From Blastomonas natatoria (lineage in GTDB: Bacteria > Pseudomonadota > Alphaproteobacteria > Sphingomonadales > Sphingomonadaceae), in NCBI RefSeq assembly GCF_003201955.1, contig NZ_QJJM01000004.1, positions 186,001-250,000 on the forward strand: a DNA stretch of 64,000 nucleotides. Direction: 5' to 3'. Positions 52,379-61,814 of the stretch are shown here, in pieces. Position 1 is the first letter of the stretch; each line of letters opens with the position of its first letter. Made by a program: the position numbers and the translations under genes. The notes beneath the pieces are model-generated. The model did no database searches, was not told the origin of the DNA, and saw nothing but the letters and a program-made list of their open reading frames with translations.

Positions 52379-53952
52379 TCGGCCTGCGAACCCGGCGGAT
52401 CGACGCAGCGCGCGAGGCCCTGTCGCTCGGCGACCTCGAGACGACGCACCGGCTGGCGGCATCGCTGATCAGTGACAACCCGCGCGATGCCGAGGGCCAT
52501 TTTCTGCTCGGCGCGGTTCTATCGAGCGCAGGCCAGGTCGTGCAGGCCATCGCCAGCCTCGAGCGCGCGGTGGCGCTCGATGCGAGAGGCGAATATCGCG
52601 CACAGCTCGCCAAGCTCTATGCGATGGTCCGGCGTGAGGGCGATGCCGCCGTCGTGCTGGAACAGGCCGAAACAGCGCTACCCGCAGATGCGCTCAGCCG
52701 GGACACCATGGGCTGTGTTTATGCGCGGCTTGGCAACCATCATGCCGCCCTCGCCCATTTCCGCGGGGCCGTGCGGATCGAGCCCGACGACGGCGAGTTT
52801 CGCTACAACCTTGCCGTCACGCTCAACTTCCTGGGCCAGATCGACGAGGCGGAGCAGCAGCTGGAAACGTTGATCGCGATGGCGCCCGATCAGGCGCGCG
52901 CGCATCATCTGCTCGCCAGCCTGCGCAAGCAGAGCGCAGCCAGCAATCATGTTGCCAGGCTGGGCCAGACCTATGCGCGGGCGCGCGAAGGCCGCGATCG
53001 CCTGCTTCTGGGCTATGCGCTGGCCAAGGAACTCGAAGACATCGGCGAACCCGAGCGCGCGCTGGACATATTGTGCGAAGCCAATGGCGAACATCGCCGC
53101 GCGCTCGATTACGAATTTGATCGCGATGCTGCCAATTTCGACGCGATCGAGGCGGCCTGGGACGGCGTGAAGGCAGCGCCGCAGACCGATACGGCTGCCG
53201 ACGCACCGATCTTCATCATCGGGATGCCGCGTACCGGCACGACCCTGGTTGATCGCATTCTCTCCTCGCATCCCGCTGTGGAAAGCGCTGGCGAACTGCA
53301 GGCGATGCCGCTCGCCGTGAAGCGCGCTGCGGCAACCCGCAGCCGCAATGTGCTCGACCCGGAAACGGTCGCAGCCGCCGCCTGCACCGATATGGGTGCG
53401 ATTGGCCACGATTATCTGGAGCGCGCAAGACACCATCGGCGCAACCCCGAGCTTCGCTTCATCGACAAGTTTCCCGGCAATTTCCAGTATGTTGGCTTCA
53501 TCGCACGGGCACTGCCGAAGGCCCGGATCATCTGCCTGCGCCGCCACCCGATGGATACGGTGCTGAGCAACTTCCGCAATCTTTTCGCGGTCAGTTCCCG
53601 CTATTACGATTACAGCTACGACCTGCTCGACATCGCCGCCTATTACGTACGGTTCGATCGGCTGATGCGCTTCTGGGCCGAAGCGCTACCGGGCCGCGTG
53701 CTGCAAATGCGCTATGAGGATCTGGTGGCCGATCAGCAGGGCCAGACCCACCGCCTGCTCGACCATGCCGGGCTCGGCTGGTCGGACGATTGCCTGTCCT
53801 TCCATACCAACAGCGCGCCCGTGTCGACGCCCAGCGCCGCGCAGGTGCGGCGACCGATCTATGGCGATTCGGTCGCCCGCTGGAAGCGCCATGCCGATGT
53901 ACTGGCCCCGGTCGCCTGGTTTTTCGAACAGCACGGCATCGATGCCGGATGA
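52375..53952 (+). CDS. TPR-domain sulfotransferase
   Basis: 525 residues. The N-terminal ~230 residues form tetratricopeptide repeats (for example AEGHFLLGAVLSSAGQVVQAIASLERAV read as two halves, and SRDTMGCVYARLGNHHAALAH). The C-terminal half is a PAPS-dependent sulfotransferase: IFIIGMPRTGTTLVDRIL near residue 284 is the 5'-phosphosulfate loop, and ICLRRHPMDTVLSNFRN is the 3'-phosphate site. The build is common in marine and sphingomonad bacteria, where the target is seldom known. Translational coupling to the desaturase-family gene hints at a sulfated lipid. Confidence 0.9.
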   Translation: MIGLRTRRIDAAREALSLGDLETTHRLAASLISDNPRDAEGHFLLGAVLSSAGQVVQAIASLERAVALDARGEYRAQLAKLYAMVRREGDAAVVLEQAETALPADALSRDTMGCVYARLGNHHAALAHFRGAVRIEPDDGEFRYNLAVTLNFLGQIDEAEQQLETLIAMAPDQARAHHLLASLRKQSAASNHVARLGQTYARAREGRDRLLLGYALAKELEDIGEPERALDILCEANGEHRRALDYEFDRDAANFDAIEAAWDGVKAAPQTDTAADAPIFIIGMPRTGTTLVDRILSSHPAVESAGELQAMPLAVKRAAATRSRNVLDPETVAAAACTDMGAIGHDYLERARHHRRNPELRFIDKFPGNFQYVGFIARALPKARIICLRRHPMDTVLSNFRNLFAVSSRYYDYSYDLLDIAAYYVRFDRLMRFWAEALPGRVLQMRYEDLVADQQGQTHRLLDHAGLGWSDDCLSFHTNSAPVSTPSAAQVRRPIYGDSVARWKRHADVLAPVAWFFEQHGIDAG

Positions 53953-53969
53953 TGAGGAGTGCACTGCCG

Positions 53970-54326
53970 ATGATGCGCCTGACCCTGATTGCCGCAACTG
54001 CGCTGGCTGCCGTACCGGCGCTGGCCCAGGCGGAACCATTGCCGCGCACCAGGCTGGTCGAATGCGGAGTCGAAAGCTGCCTGCAGGTTTCGGGCCGGCG
54101 CGCAAGCATCGACGCTCCGATCAGTATCAATGGCCATGAAGTGCCAACCACCGGACGCCGTTTCTGGAAGGCGCGCATACCGGTGAGCGAGGTGCGGCGC
54201 TGGGCCGCACCCTTTGACCGCAACGTGACAGTTTCGGTGGAAAATGAAGAGCATATCGCGCGATTGCCGGTCGGCATGCTGGGCACCCGCGGGGACCTCG
54301 CGATGCTGGTGGTCTCGGTCAAGTAA
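53970..54326 (+). CDS. Small secreted protein of unknown function
   Basis: About 118 residues. The start at ATG 53970 has GAGGAG ten bases upstream; two ATGs at 53949/53952 overlap the preceding stop codon. It has a signal peptide ending ALAQAE, two near Cys residues (ECGVESC) that could form a disulfide, and a beta-rich mature part (ISINGHEVPTTGRRFWKARIP, VTVSVENEEHIARLP). No family recognised. It follows the sulfotransferase gene directly, so it may belong to the same operon. Confidence 0.65.
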   Translation: MMRLTLIAATALAAVPALAQAEPLPRTRLVECGVESCLQVSGRRASIDAPISINGHEVPTTGRRFWKARIPVSEVRRWAAPFDRNVTVSVENEEHIARLPVGMLGTRGDLAMLVVSVK

Positions 54327-54450
54327 TAACGGAGGCAACGCAAAGTAATAAAAGTACAAGATTGGGTTATATATTGAAAGTTTTCTCCCGCAGGGCTATA
54401 TCAGCCCCAGCGGCCGCAGAGCTGCACCCGTCCGTTGCAGGAGAAGACCC

Positions 54451-54786
54451 ATGAAAATCCGGCTCGTGGCGCTTGCCACTGTCACCCTTGCGCTGTCCGC
54501 CACCGGCGCTGCCGCTACCGAAAACCCCTTTGCCAAGGACAAGGCTGTCCTGAATCTCCAGGATCTCGACCTGTCGACCGCTGACGGTCAGCAGCGCCTT
54601 GCCATCCGCGTCGATCAGGCCGCCCGCACCGTGTGCGGCGATCGCCTGTCGAGCGTGCATCTCGCAGCCCAAGCCAAGGCGCAGGAATGCCGTGCGTCGG
54701 TTGCTTCCGATGTGCGTGCCCAGATCGAACAGCGTCTCGCTCGCGCAGATACCGCATCGGGCAAAAGGCTGGCCTCGCTGCGTTGA
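54451..54786 (+). CDS. UrcA-family secreted protein
   Basis: 111 residues with signal peptide MKIRLVALATVTLALSATGAA cut near AAATE. The UrcA pattern is clear: VLNLQDLDLSTADGQQRLAIRVDQAARTVCG with C62 and a second Cys at C80 (QECRASVA), which probably pair. UrcA proteins are common in Caulobacter, sphingomonads and xanthomonads, but their role is unknown. GCAGGAG precedes the ATG. It is followed by a strong stem-loop (54801-54843) and a convergent gene. Confidence 0.88.
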   Translation: MKIRLVALATVTLALSATGAAATENPFAKDKAVLNLQDLDLSTADGQQRLAIRVDQAARTVCGDRLSSVHLAAQAKAQECRASVASDVRAQIEQRLARADTASGKRLASLR

Positions 54787-54800
54787 TGCTCTTGACCTGA

Positions 54801-54843
54801 TCCGCGACCGGCCAAACCTCTTGAGGGAACGCCCGGTCGCGGA
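54801..54843. terminator. Stem-loop between convergent urcA and propeller genes
   Basis: TCCGCGACCGG (54801-54811) pairs with CCGGTCGCGGA (54833-54843). The 21-nt loop contains a small inner stem CCTC/GAGG. There is no T-run either side. It probably ends transcripts in both directions but could need Rho. Confidence 0.55.
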
Positions 54844-54847
54844 AAGG

Positions 54848-55777
54848 TCATTGCGCCGGAGCCAGGATCGGTTCTGGCCACCAGGTCAGCGTGTGCACAT
54901 CATGCGCCGAAGTCCACAGACCACCGCTGGCATAGCGCAGCGCGCCGCTGCCCTCCGCCTTGCCCATCCGCGCGACGACCGCGAGGCTTTCGGGATCGAT
55001 CGCGACAAAGGTCTGGTCCTCTGTGGTGCGAAGCCACACCATGCCTTTTCCGGTATCGATATCGCCATAGGCCAGCACCTTGCCCACCTTGGCGCGCCCG
55101 GTCACCTCGCCAGTCGAAGGGTCGATCCGAGCTACCGTGCCATCACCCTGTTCCTGCACCCAGATCGCACCCTCGCCCGCCGCCGAAAAGGCCGGCGATT
55201 TGCCCATGGCAATCGTCTTTGTCACGGCATTGGTGGCAGGGTCGATCCGCTGCACGGTCCTGCCTTCGCTGCTGATCGCCCAGACGGCGTCGAACCCGGA
55301 GGTGAGGTAATGCGTCCCCGGCGTCACGGCGATGGTCGCAATGACTCTATTGGTCGCCGGATCGATGCGCGACACCACACCCTTGTTGTCGCTCGCCACC
55401 CAGATCGAGCCTGCGCCCGCCACCACGTTCAGCTCTCCCTTGGGATTGGCGATGCCGGTGGCAATCGTGGCGACCTTTTCGGCCTTGGCCGTATTGATGC
55501 GGACGAGCGCGTTTTCCTTGCAATCGGCAACCCACAGGCTCCCGGCATGGATCGCCATCGCGCCGCAGGGCCGCGCCATCTCGACCGCCGCCTGCTTGCC
55601 GCTGCGTGACCAGCGCTCGACCCGGCCCGCGTTGGTCGCCCAGACGCCGTCGCCTTCCACCGCGAGAAAATCGGCAAAGCCCGGCACGTCGATCACCTGT
55701 TCGGCCGACGCCGGCGTGACAATCAGCGCGGAGAAACCTGCGGCCACGGCAGCGGCAGTCTTGCGGAACTTGGTCAT
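54848..55777 (-). CDS. Secreted beta-propeller protein (YncE/Vgb-like)
   Basis: 309 residues with signal peptide ending TPASAEQ. Seven similar blade motifs are seen, such as GSIWVASDNKGVVSRIDPATNRVIATI, broken here as IWVASD and RIDPATNRV, and AIWVQEQGDGTVARIDPST. The blade pattern 'xxxWV...VxRIDPxT' is that of YncE/Vgb propellers. It is periplasmic and of unknown ligand. It has none of the metal-binding Glu/Asn/Asp set of SMP-30 lactonases, so it is not a candidate for the missing arabinolactonase. Confidence 0.82.
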   Translation of the reverse strand: MTKFRKTAAAVAAGFSALIVTPASAEQVIDVPGFADFLAVEGDGVWATNAGRVERWSRSGKQAAVEMARPCGAMAIHAGSLWVADCKENALVRINTAKAEKVATIATGIANPKGELNVVAGAGSIWVASDNKGVVSRIDPATNRVIATIAVTPGTHYLTSGFDAVWAISSEGRTVQRIDPATNAVTKTIAMGKSPAFSAAGEGAIWVQEQGDGTVARIDPSTGEVTGRAKVGKVLAYGDIDTGKGMVWLRTTEDQTFVAIDPESLAVVARMGKAEGSGALRYASGGLWTSAHDVHTLTWWPEPILAPAQ

Positions 55778-55804
55778 ATTCAGCCCTTCCCTTCTGCGTT
55801 CAGT

Positions 55805-57574
55805 TCAGGCCATTTGCGCGATATAGGCGCGCCAGCCGCCCAGATGCGTGATGTCCTCCGCGCCCTCGAGCGCGCGCGGTTCGGCAACGAAACCCTTGAC
55901 GCTGGAGCCGTCGGCCAGCGTCACCGTGCCGATCGCCAGCGGCGGCGGCACCTCGACGGTGAAGCTGCCGAACTCGGCCACGCCCAGTTCGTACACCTCG
56001 ACCGCAATCGACGCCCCCTCGCCCGTGTGCACCAAGGCAGGCTTGGGCGGAACGCTATTGGCAATCGCATAGAGCCGGTATTCCGGCGCAGTCTCGAACG
56101 CGCCGACGAACTTCGCATCACGCGAGGTGAGTTGCCAGTGCAGCGGCATGTCCTTCAGATGCGCGCCGACGACGGCGAGTTTCACGGTCTGCATTTTGCC
56201 CTCCAGATCAAGCGGGGGTGGGGATGGAAGCGACGCCGCGGCAAGATAGGCGTCGGCCGTGTCGAGCAGCGCGCGGTCGGTATCCGCCGGGCCGATCAGC
56301 GTGATACCAAAGCCAGTGCCGTTGCCGCGCGCCCCAGCAGGCACGGCGAGCGCGGCCATATCGAGCAGGTTGACGAAATTGGTGTAGAAGCCGAGCGCGC
56401 TGTTGAGCGCGATCGGTGCGGCGAGCATCTCGCTCACGCGATAGGTCGTTCCCGCAGTCGGGAAGGCCATCACGTCGATGCTCTCCCAGAGTTGGTCGGC
56501 ATGACGCTTGAGCTCGGCGAGCCTGTAAATGCCTTTGAACAGATCGACCGCTTTTGTCTCCAGCCCTGCCGCGACGATCTCGCGCACGGTGGGGTCGATG
56601 GCATCCGGGTTGCTGACGAGCAGGTCGGCCAGCGCGGCAGTCCGTTCCGCCACCCAGGGGCCGCCATAGAGCAGCTGTGCTGCTTCCTGCAGCGGAGCGT
56701 AATCGATCTCGACCACGGTCCCCAGGCCCGCGAGCACCTCCAGCGCCTTGTCGTAGAGATATTCCGCTTCGACATCGCCGAAGAACATCCGCTGGTCGCG
56801 CCGCAGCACGCCGATGGTGCGATGGCCACGCGGCTGATCGGCGAGCGGTTTGGAATAGGCGTCAGCCGCATCGAACCCCGCGACGATGGAATCGATCAGC
56901 CGCGCATCGGCGCTATCGTCGGTGAACACCGTGATGCAGTCGAGCGTGCGGCAGGCCGGCACCAGCCCCCGGTTGCTCCACCGCCCCTTGCTGGGCTTGA
57001 ACCCGATCAGATGCTGGAAGGCCGCAGGCACGCGCCCCGAGCCTGCGGTGTCAGTGCCCAGCGCAAAGGCGACCAGCCCCGCAGCCACGGCGCTCGCCGA
57101 ACCCGAGCTTGACCCGCCGCTGACATAGGCCAGGTTATGCGCGTTGCGCGGCGCGCCATAGGGGCTGCGCGTGCCGTTCAGGCCGGTGGCGAACTGGTCG
57201 AGATTGGTCTTGCCGACGCACAACGCACCCGCCGCCAGCAGCTTCTCGACGACGCTGGCCGAGGCTTCCGGTGCATAGGCGAAGGCCGGGCATGCCGCCG
57301 TGGTCTGAAAGCCGGCAACATCGATATTGTCCTTCACCGCGAACGGCACGCCGGCGAGCGGCAGATGCTCCCCCGCCGCGACCCGCGCATCGATTGCCTG
57401 CGCAGCCTCCAGAAGGGCTTCGGGCGACGCGCGGCTGATCCAGATTTGCGGCTGAACCGCATCATAGGCCGCGATCCGCCTGAGCGCGGCTTCGGCCTCG
57501 GCCACCGCGCTGCTCTGGCCGGTCCGCACCGCCGCTGCGATGCCCGCAGCGCTGAGGCGAAAGGCTGCGCTCAT
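55805..57574 (-). CDS. atzF: Allophanate hydrolase
   Basis: 589 residues. It hydrolyses allophanate to two ammonia and two CO2. The amidase-signature domain has K81 (AVKDNID), the Gly/Ser-rich loop VSGGSSSGSA at 151-160 with the cis-Ser, and the nucleophile S179 (DTAGSGRVP). The C-terminal ~130 residues (LAVVGAHLKDMPLHWQL to the end) form the second domain found in allophanate hydrolases. ATG at 57574 overlaps the carboxylase stop (ATGA); an apparent extension upstream is not protein-like. It is the last gene of the guanidine/urea operon, about 28 bp before the propeller gene start. Confidence 0.94.
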   Translation of the reverse strand: MSAAFRLSAAGIAAAVRTGQSSAVAEAEAALRRIAAYDAVQPQIWISRASPEALLEAAQAIDARVAAGEHLPLAGVPFAVKDNIDVAGFQTTAACPAFAYAPEASASVVEKLLAAGALCVGKTNLDQFATGLNGTRSPYGAPRNAHNLAYVSGGSSSGSASAVAAGLVAFALGTDTAGSGRVPAAFQHLIGFKPSKGRWSNRGLVPACRTLDCITVFTDDSADARLIDSIVAGFDAADAYSKPLADQPRGHRTIGVLRRDQRMFFGDVEAEYLYDKALEVLAGLGTVVEIDYAPLQEAAQLLYGGPWVAERTAALADLLVSNPDAIDPTVREIVAAGLETKAVDLFKGIYRLAELKRHADQLWESIDVMAFPTAGTTYRVSEMLAAPIALNSALGFYTNFVNLLDMAALAVPAGARGNGTGFGITLIGPADTDRALLDTADAYLAAASLPSPPPLDLEGKMQTVKLAVVGAHLKDMPLHWQLTSRDAKFVGAFETAPEYRLYAIANSVPPKPALVHTGEGASIAVEVYELGVAEFGSFTVEVPPPLAIGTVTLADGSSVKGFVAEPRALEGAEDITHLGGWRAYIAQMA

Positions 57575-60500
57575 GCGTGCCTCGTCAGCGCCAGGATCGG
57601 CTCGCCAGGCTGCACTGATTGCCGCTCCTTGGCATAGAGCGCCGCGACCGTGCCTGCACCGGGGCTGTCGACGCGGCATTCCATCTTCATCGCCTCGATG
57701 ATCGCAATGGCATCGCCCGCCGCGACCTCGTCGCCGACATTGACCAGCATCTTCCAGACGCTGCCGCCGAACGGCGTCTCGATCAGGTCCGCGCCTTCGG
57801 GCACTTCCACCGCTGCGCTTTCGGCAACCGGCGCATCCGCCGGATCGAGCCGGTCGAACTCGCCCAGACGCTGCCATTCGGCGCGCTCGGCATCGAACGC
57901 GGCTTGGCGGCTGGCCTCATAGGCGGCGATGGATTCGGCATTGTCAGCAAGGAAGGCGCGATAATCGGCGAGGCGGAATTCGGACGGCTCGATGCGGATC
58001 GACCGCCTGCCACTCGGGAAATCGCGCCGCCATTCGGCCAGTTCCTCGGCGCTGACCGGATAGAAGCGGATCTGGTCGAAAAAGCGCAGCAGCCAAGGCT
58101 TGCCCTCGGTGAAAGCCTCGGTCTGGCGATAGGTGTTCCACACCTGGATCGTGCGCCCGAACAGCTGATAGCCGCCCGGCCCCTCCATGCCGTAGATGCA
58201 CATGTACGCGCCGCCGATCCCGACGACATTGGGCGGGGTCCAGGTGCGCGCCGGATTGTACTTGGTTGTCACCAGCCGGTGGCGCGGATCGACCGGGGTC
58301 GCAACCGGCGCACCCAGATAGACATCGCCCAGACCCAGCACGAGATAGTTGGTCTCGAAGATCAGATTCTCGACCGCTGCCGCATCGGGCAAGCCGTTGA
58401 TGCGGCGGATGAATTCGATATTGTCGGGGCACCAGGGCGCATCGTCGCGCACCGTGCCCATATATTTCTCTATCGTCTCGATCGTCGCCGGGTCGCGCCA
58501 GCTCAACGGCAGATGCACGATGCGCGAGGGGATGGTGAAATCCTCGAGATCGCCGAGCCGCTCTTCGGCTGCCATCAGCGCGGCGAGCGCTGCGGCCTGG
58601 TTCATCGTGCTGCCGTCGAAATGGAACTGCAGCGAGCGGATGCCGGGCACGATGTCGATCACGCCGGGCAGCGCCATGCGCTCGAGCTCGGTCAGCAGCG
58701 CCTGCACCCGGATGCGCAGCTCGATATCGAGCACGATCGGACCATATTCGACCAGGATGTTGCGGTCGCCCTGCTGGCGATAGACGGTGCGCGGGCGGCT
58801 CGGTCCTTCAGCGATGATGCCCAGGATCGGCGAAAGTGTCTCGATCGGACGCGCAGGGCTCTGCATATGCCCCTCGCCGGTCGCCACCAGCCGCCGCTGC
58901 AGGCTGTCTGCAGCAAAGGCATCGTGCGCGTTGACGGGGACAAAGCGCAATTTGTCACCGGGCGCGAGCTGCCCGATCTTCCAGCGGTCCGCCGCGATCA
59001 CCACGAACGGGCAGACGAAGCCGCCGAGCGAAGGCCCATCCGGCCCCAGGATGATCGGCATGTCGCCGGTGAAATCGACCGCGCCGATGGCATAGGGATT
59101 GTCGTGGATGTTCGACGGGTGCAGCCCCGCCTCGCCGCCATCCTTGCGCGCCCATTGCGGCTTGGGACCGATCAGGCGCACACCGGTGCGGTTCGAATTG
59201 TAATGCACCTGCCAGTCGGCAGTGATCAGCGTGTCGATATCTTCGGGCGTGAAGAAATCGGGCGCTCCGTGCGGGCCATAGAGCACGCGCAGCGTCCATT
59301 CGCTGCCGATCTCGGGCAGCGCGACTTGCGCCAGCGGCTCGGTCGTCGGCCCGTGCGCCAGATGCAGCGTATCGCCCGCGAGCAGCCGCCGCGCGGCATG
59401 GCCGCCGAACTGGCCCAGTTCGAACGTGCTGGTGCTGCCGAGATAGGGCGCGATATCGAGCCCGCCTGCAAACAGGATATAGCCGCGCAGCCCCCCGCCT
59501 GTCGCGCGACCCAGGCTCAGCGTCTGGCCTGCCGCGACATCCACCGGCGCACCGCGCGCCACCGGAGCGCCATCAATCGTCGCACCAAAATCCGCGCCCA
59601 TCAGGCAAATGCGCGCATCGGCGTTGAACAGGAGCGTCGGGCCGGTCAGCGTCAGTTCGAGCCCGGACGTACCTTCGGGATTGCCGAGCAGCCGGTTGCC
59701 CAGCCGGAACGACTGGTCGTCCATCGGCCCCGAGGGCGGCACGCCGACCGCCCAGAGCTTCTGCCGCCCCGGCCAGTCCTGCACGCTGGTAGCGGTGCCG
59801 CCGCTCACCACCTGGATGCTCTGCGGAAAATAGGCCACGCTTTCGAGCGCGCGCGTCGAGACCTCGCCAGTAACGAAGGCCGGCGCGCGCACCACCTCGC
59901 GCAGCCAGCGCAGGTTGCTCTCGATACCGTCGACGCGTGACTGGTCGAGCGCGGTCTGCATCGCGGCGACCGCAAGTTCGCGCGTCTCGGCATGCACGAT
60001 CAGCTTGGCGAGCATCGGATCGTACCAGCTGCTCACCGTGCTGCCCGCCATCACCCAGGTTTCCGTGCGGATGTCTTCCGGGAAGCGCACCGAGGTCAGC
60101 GTGCCCGAGGTCGGACGGTAATCCTGCGCAGGATCCTCGGCATAGAGCCGCACCTGCACCGAATGGCCCCTGGGCGCGGTCGGCGCGCTGCCCAGAAACG
60201 CAAAATCGCCCTGCCCGCCGCGCACCATCCATTCGACCAGATCGATGCCGAACACCTCTTCGGTGACGCCATGTTCGACCTGAAGCCGGGTGTTCATTTC
60301 CAGGAAAAAGAACTCCTTGCGCTCGGCATCGTAGAGGAATTCCACTGTCCCTGCCGAGCGATAGCGCGCTGCTTCGCCCAGCCGGATCGCGGCGGCGTAA
60401 AGTTCGGCGCGGATGGAATCGGGCAGCAATGGCGCGGGCGCTTCCTCCACGACCTTCTGGTTGCGCCGCTGCAGCGAGCAGTCACGTTCGCCCAGCGCCA

Positions 60501-61164
60501 CGACGCGGCCCTCGCCATCGCCGAAAATCTGCACCTCGATATGCCGGGCGCGGCGGATGAAACGCTCGAGGAATACCCCGGAATCGCCGAAATTGCCCTG
60601 ACCGAGCCGCGCCACCGTGGCAAAGCCTTCGCGCACGTCGTCGGCAGTCTCGCACACGCGCATACCGATGCCGCCGCCGCCCGCCGTGGCCTTTAGCATG
60701 ACCGGAAAGCCGATGCGCTCGGCCGCCTCGACCGCTTCGGCCTCGTCGGTCAGCAGGTCGGTGCCGGGCGCGAGCGGCACATCGTGCGCCGCGGCGAGCG
60801 CGCGCGCGCTATGCTTGAGACCGAAGGTGCGGATATTGTCGGGATCGGGCCCTATGAACACGATCCCCGCCACCGCGCAGCTTTCCGCAAACTCGGCATT
60901 TTCGGCGAGAAAGCCATAGCCCGGATGGATCGCCCCTGCCCCGGTCGCCTTGGCGGCGTCGAGAATGGCGGCAACGTTGAGATAGCTCTCGCTCGCCCGT
61001 GCCGGGCCGATGCACACCGCCTCATCGGCGAGCGCCACATGCAGCGAATCCTCGTCGGCCTCCGAATAGACCGCGACCGAGCGAAGCCCCATCTTGCGCA
61101 GCGTCCGGATGATCCGCGTCGCGATGGCGCCGCGATTGGCGATGAGAACGGTGTCGTAGCTCAT
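57571..61164 (-). CDS. Biotin-dependent urea/guanidine carboxylase
   Basis: 1197 residues. Domain order is a biotin carboxylase (residues 1-450; NRGAIATRIIRTL, ATAGGGGIGMRV and FLEMNTRLQVEHGVTE are its ATP-grasp and catalytic blocks), KipA/KipI-type carboxyltransferase (~470-1060), and a C-terminal biotinyl domain with the biotinylated K1160 in EAMKMEC. The neighbouring pair of DUF1989 genes is what distinguishes guanidine carboxylases, which make carboxyguanidine, from true urea carboxylases, which make allophanate directly. Sequence reading alone cannot settle the substrate; guanidine is favoured. The start overlaps the DUF1989 gene upstream by 4 nt. Confidence 0.9.
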   Translation of the reverse strand: MSYDTVLIANRGAIATRIIRTLRKMGLRSVAVYSEADEDSLHVALADEAVCIGPARASESYLNVAAILDAAKATGAGAIHPGYGFLAENAEFAESCAVAGIVFIGPDPDNIRTFGLKHSARALAAAHDVPLAPGTDLLTDEAEAVEAAERIGFPVMLKATAGGGGIGMRVCETADDVREGFATVARLGQGNFGDSGVFLERFIRRARHIEVQIFGDGEGRVVALGERDCSLQRRNQKVVEEAPAPLLPDSIRAELYAAAIRLGEAARYRSAGTVEFLYDAERKEFFFLEMNTRLQVEHGVTEEVFGIDLVEWMVRGGQGDFAFLGSAPTAPRGHSVQVRLYAEDPAQDYRPTSGTLTSVRFPEDIRTETWVMAGSTVSSWYDPMLAKLIVHAETRELAVAAMQTALDQSRVDGIESNLRWLREVVRAPAFVTGEVSTRALESVAYFPQSIQVVSGGTATSVQDWPGRQKLWAVGVPPSGPMDDQSFRLGNRLLGNPEGTSGLELTLTGPTLLFNADARICLMGADFGATIDGAPVARGAPVDVAAGQTLSLGRATGGGLRGYILFAGGLDIAPYLGSTSTFELGQFGGHAARRLLAGDTLHLAHGPTTEPLAQVALPEIGSEWTLRVLYGPHGAPDFFTPEDIDTLITADWQVHYNSNRTGVRLIGPKPQWARKDGGEAGLHPSNIHDNPYAIGAVDFTGDMPIILGPDGPSLGGFVCPFVVIAADRWKIGQLAPGDKLRFVPVNAHDAFAADSLQRRLVATGEGHMQSPARPIETLSPILGIIAEGPSRPRTVYRQQGDRNILVEYGPIVLDIELRIRVQALLTELERMALPGVIDIVPGIRSLQFHFDGSTMNQAAALAALMAAEERLGDLEDFTIPSRIVHLPLSWRDPATIETIEKYMGTVRDDAPWCPDNIEFIRRINGLPDAAAVENLIFETNYLVLGLGDVYLGAPVATPVDPRHRLVTTKYNPARTWTPPNVVGIGGAYMCIYGMEGPGGYQLFGRTIQVWNTYRQTEAFTEGKPWLLRFFDQIRFYPVSAEELAEWRRDFPSGRRSIRIEPSEFRLADYRAFLADNAESIAAYEASRQAAFDAERAEWQRLGEFDRLDPADAPVAESAAVEVPEGADLIETPFGGSVWKMLVNVGDEVAAGDAIAIIEAMKMECRVDSPGAGTVAALYAKERQSVQPGEPILALTRHA

Positions 61165-61796
61165 GCGGTGACGATCATGCGCACAGGCGTGGGGTTGAAG
61201 CCGTTGCAGGGGTTGTTGATCTGCGGACAGTTGGAAACGACCACGGTCACGTCCATCTCGGCGCGCAGATCGACCGTCAGGCCCGGCGCGCTGATACCAT
61301 CGACAATGCCGAGCGAGCCGTCGGCTTCCACCGGAACGTTCATGAAGAAGTTGATGTTCGAGACGATGTCGCGCTTGCCGCGCCCCTCGATCAGGTTTGC
61401 CTCCAGGAAATTCTCGACACAGGCATGTTCGGACTTGGTGTGATGACCATAGCGCAAAGTGTTGGATTCACACGAGCACGCACCGCCGATCGTGTCGTGA
61501 TAATCGACTGCGGTGCCGACAATCTTCATCATCGCTCGCCCCTCGTTGGAGCGCAGCACGCTACCTTTCCGCAGGAACAGGTTGCCCTGCGCGGCCACCG
61601 TATCCTGCGCGCTGTAGCGTTCGGCATCGTCGGCGGTGGAATAGAGCAGGAAATCGACCGCCTGGTTGCCTTCCAGATCGACGATGCGCAGCGTCTGCCC
61701 GGCGGCGATATGGTGCAGCCAGGGCGCGCGCGCAGGCACGATCTCATCGTGAACGATGGAGCCGGACAGGCCAGCGATATGGGGATCGGCGCTCAT
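61161..61796 (-). CDS. DUF1989 protein, likely carboxyguanidine deiminase subunit B (urea carboxylase-associated protein 2)
   Basis: 211 residues. It contains the DUF1989 core DLEGNQAVDFLLYSTADDAERYSAQDT and later CSCESN, GHHTKSEHACVENFLEAN, INFFMNVPVEADG and MDVTVVVSNCPQINNPCNGFNP (given in separate parts, each a conserved block with Cys/His metal-ligand candidates). Such proteins were long called urea carboxylase-associated; they form with the neighbour the deiminase that turns carboxyguanidine into allophanate and ammonia. CAGGAG precedes its ATG. Confidence 0.86.
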   Translation of the reverse strand: MSADPHIAGLSGSIVHDEIVPARAPWLHHIAAGQTLRIVDLEGNQAVDFLLYSTADDAERYSAQDTVAAQGNLFLRKGSVLRSNEGRAMMKIVGTAVDYHDTIGGACSCESNTLRYGHHTKSEHACVENFLEANLIEGRGKRDIVSNINFFMNVPVEADGSLGIVDGISAPGLTVDLRAEMDVTVVVSNCPQINNPCNGFNPTPVRMIVTA

Positions 61797-61814
61797 TCGG
61801 GCAAACTCCTGCGA

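Noticed and set aside
54848-55777. Beta-propeller protein as the missing arabinolactonase
   Set aside because: It resembles YncE/Vgb propellers, lacks the metal-binding residues of SMP-30 lactonases, and is far from the pentose locus.
57619-59940. Long plus-strand open frame of more than 700 codons
   Set aside because: It is the shadow of the biotin-dependent carboxylase gene and has no recognisable motif or ribosome-binding site.
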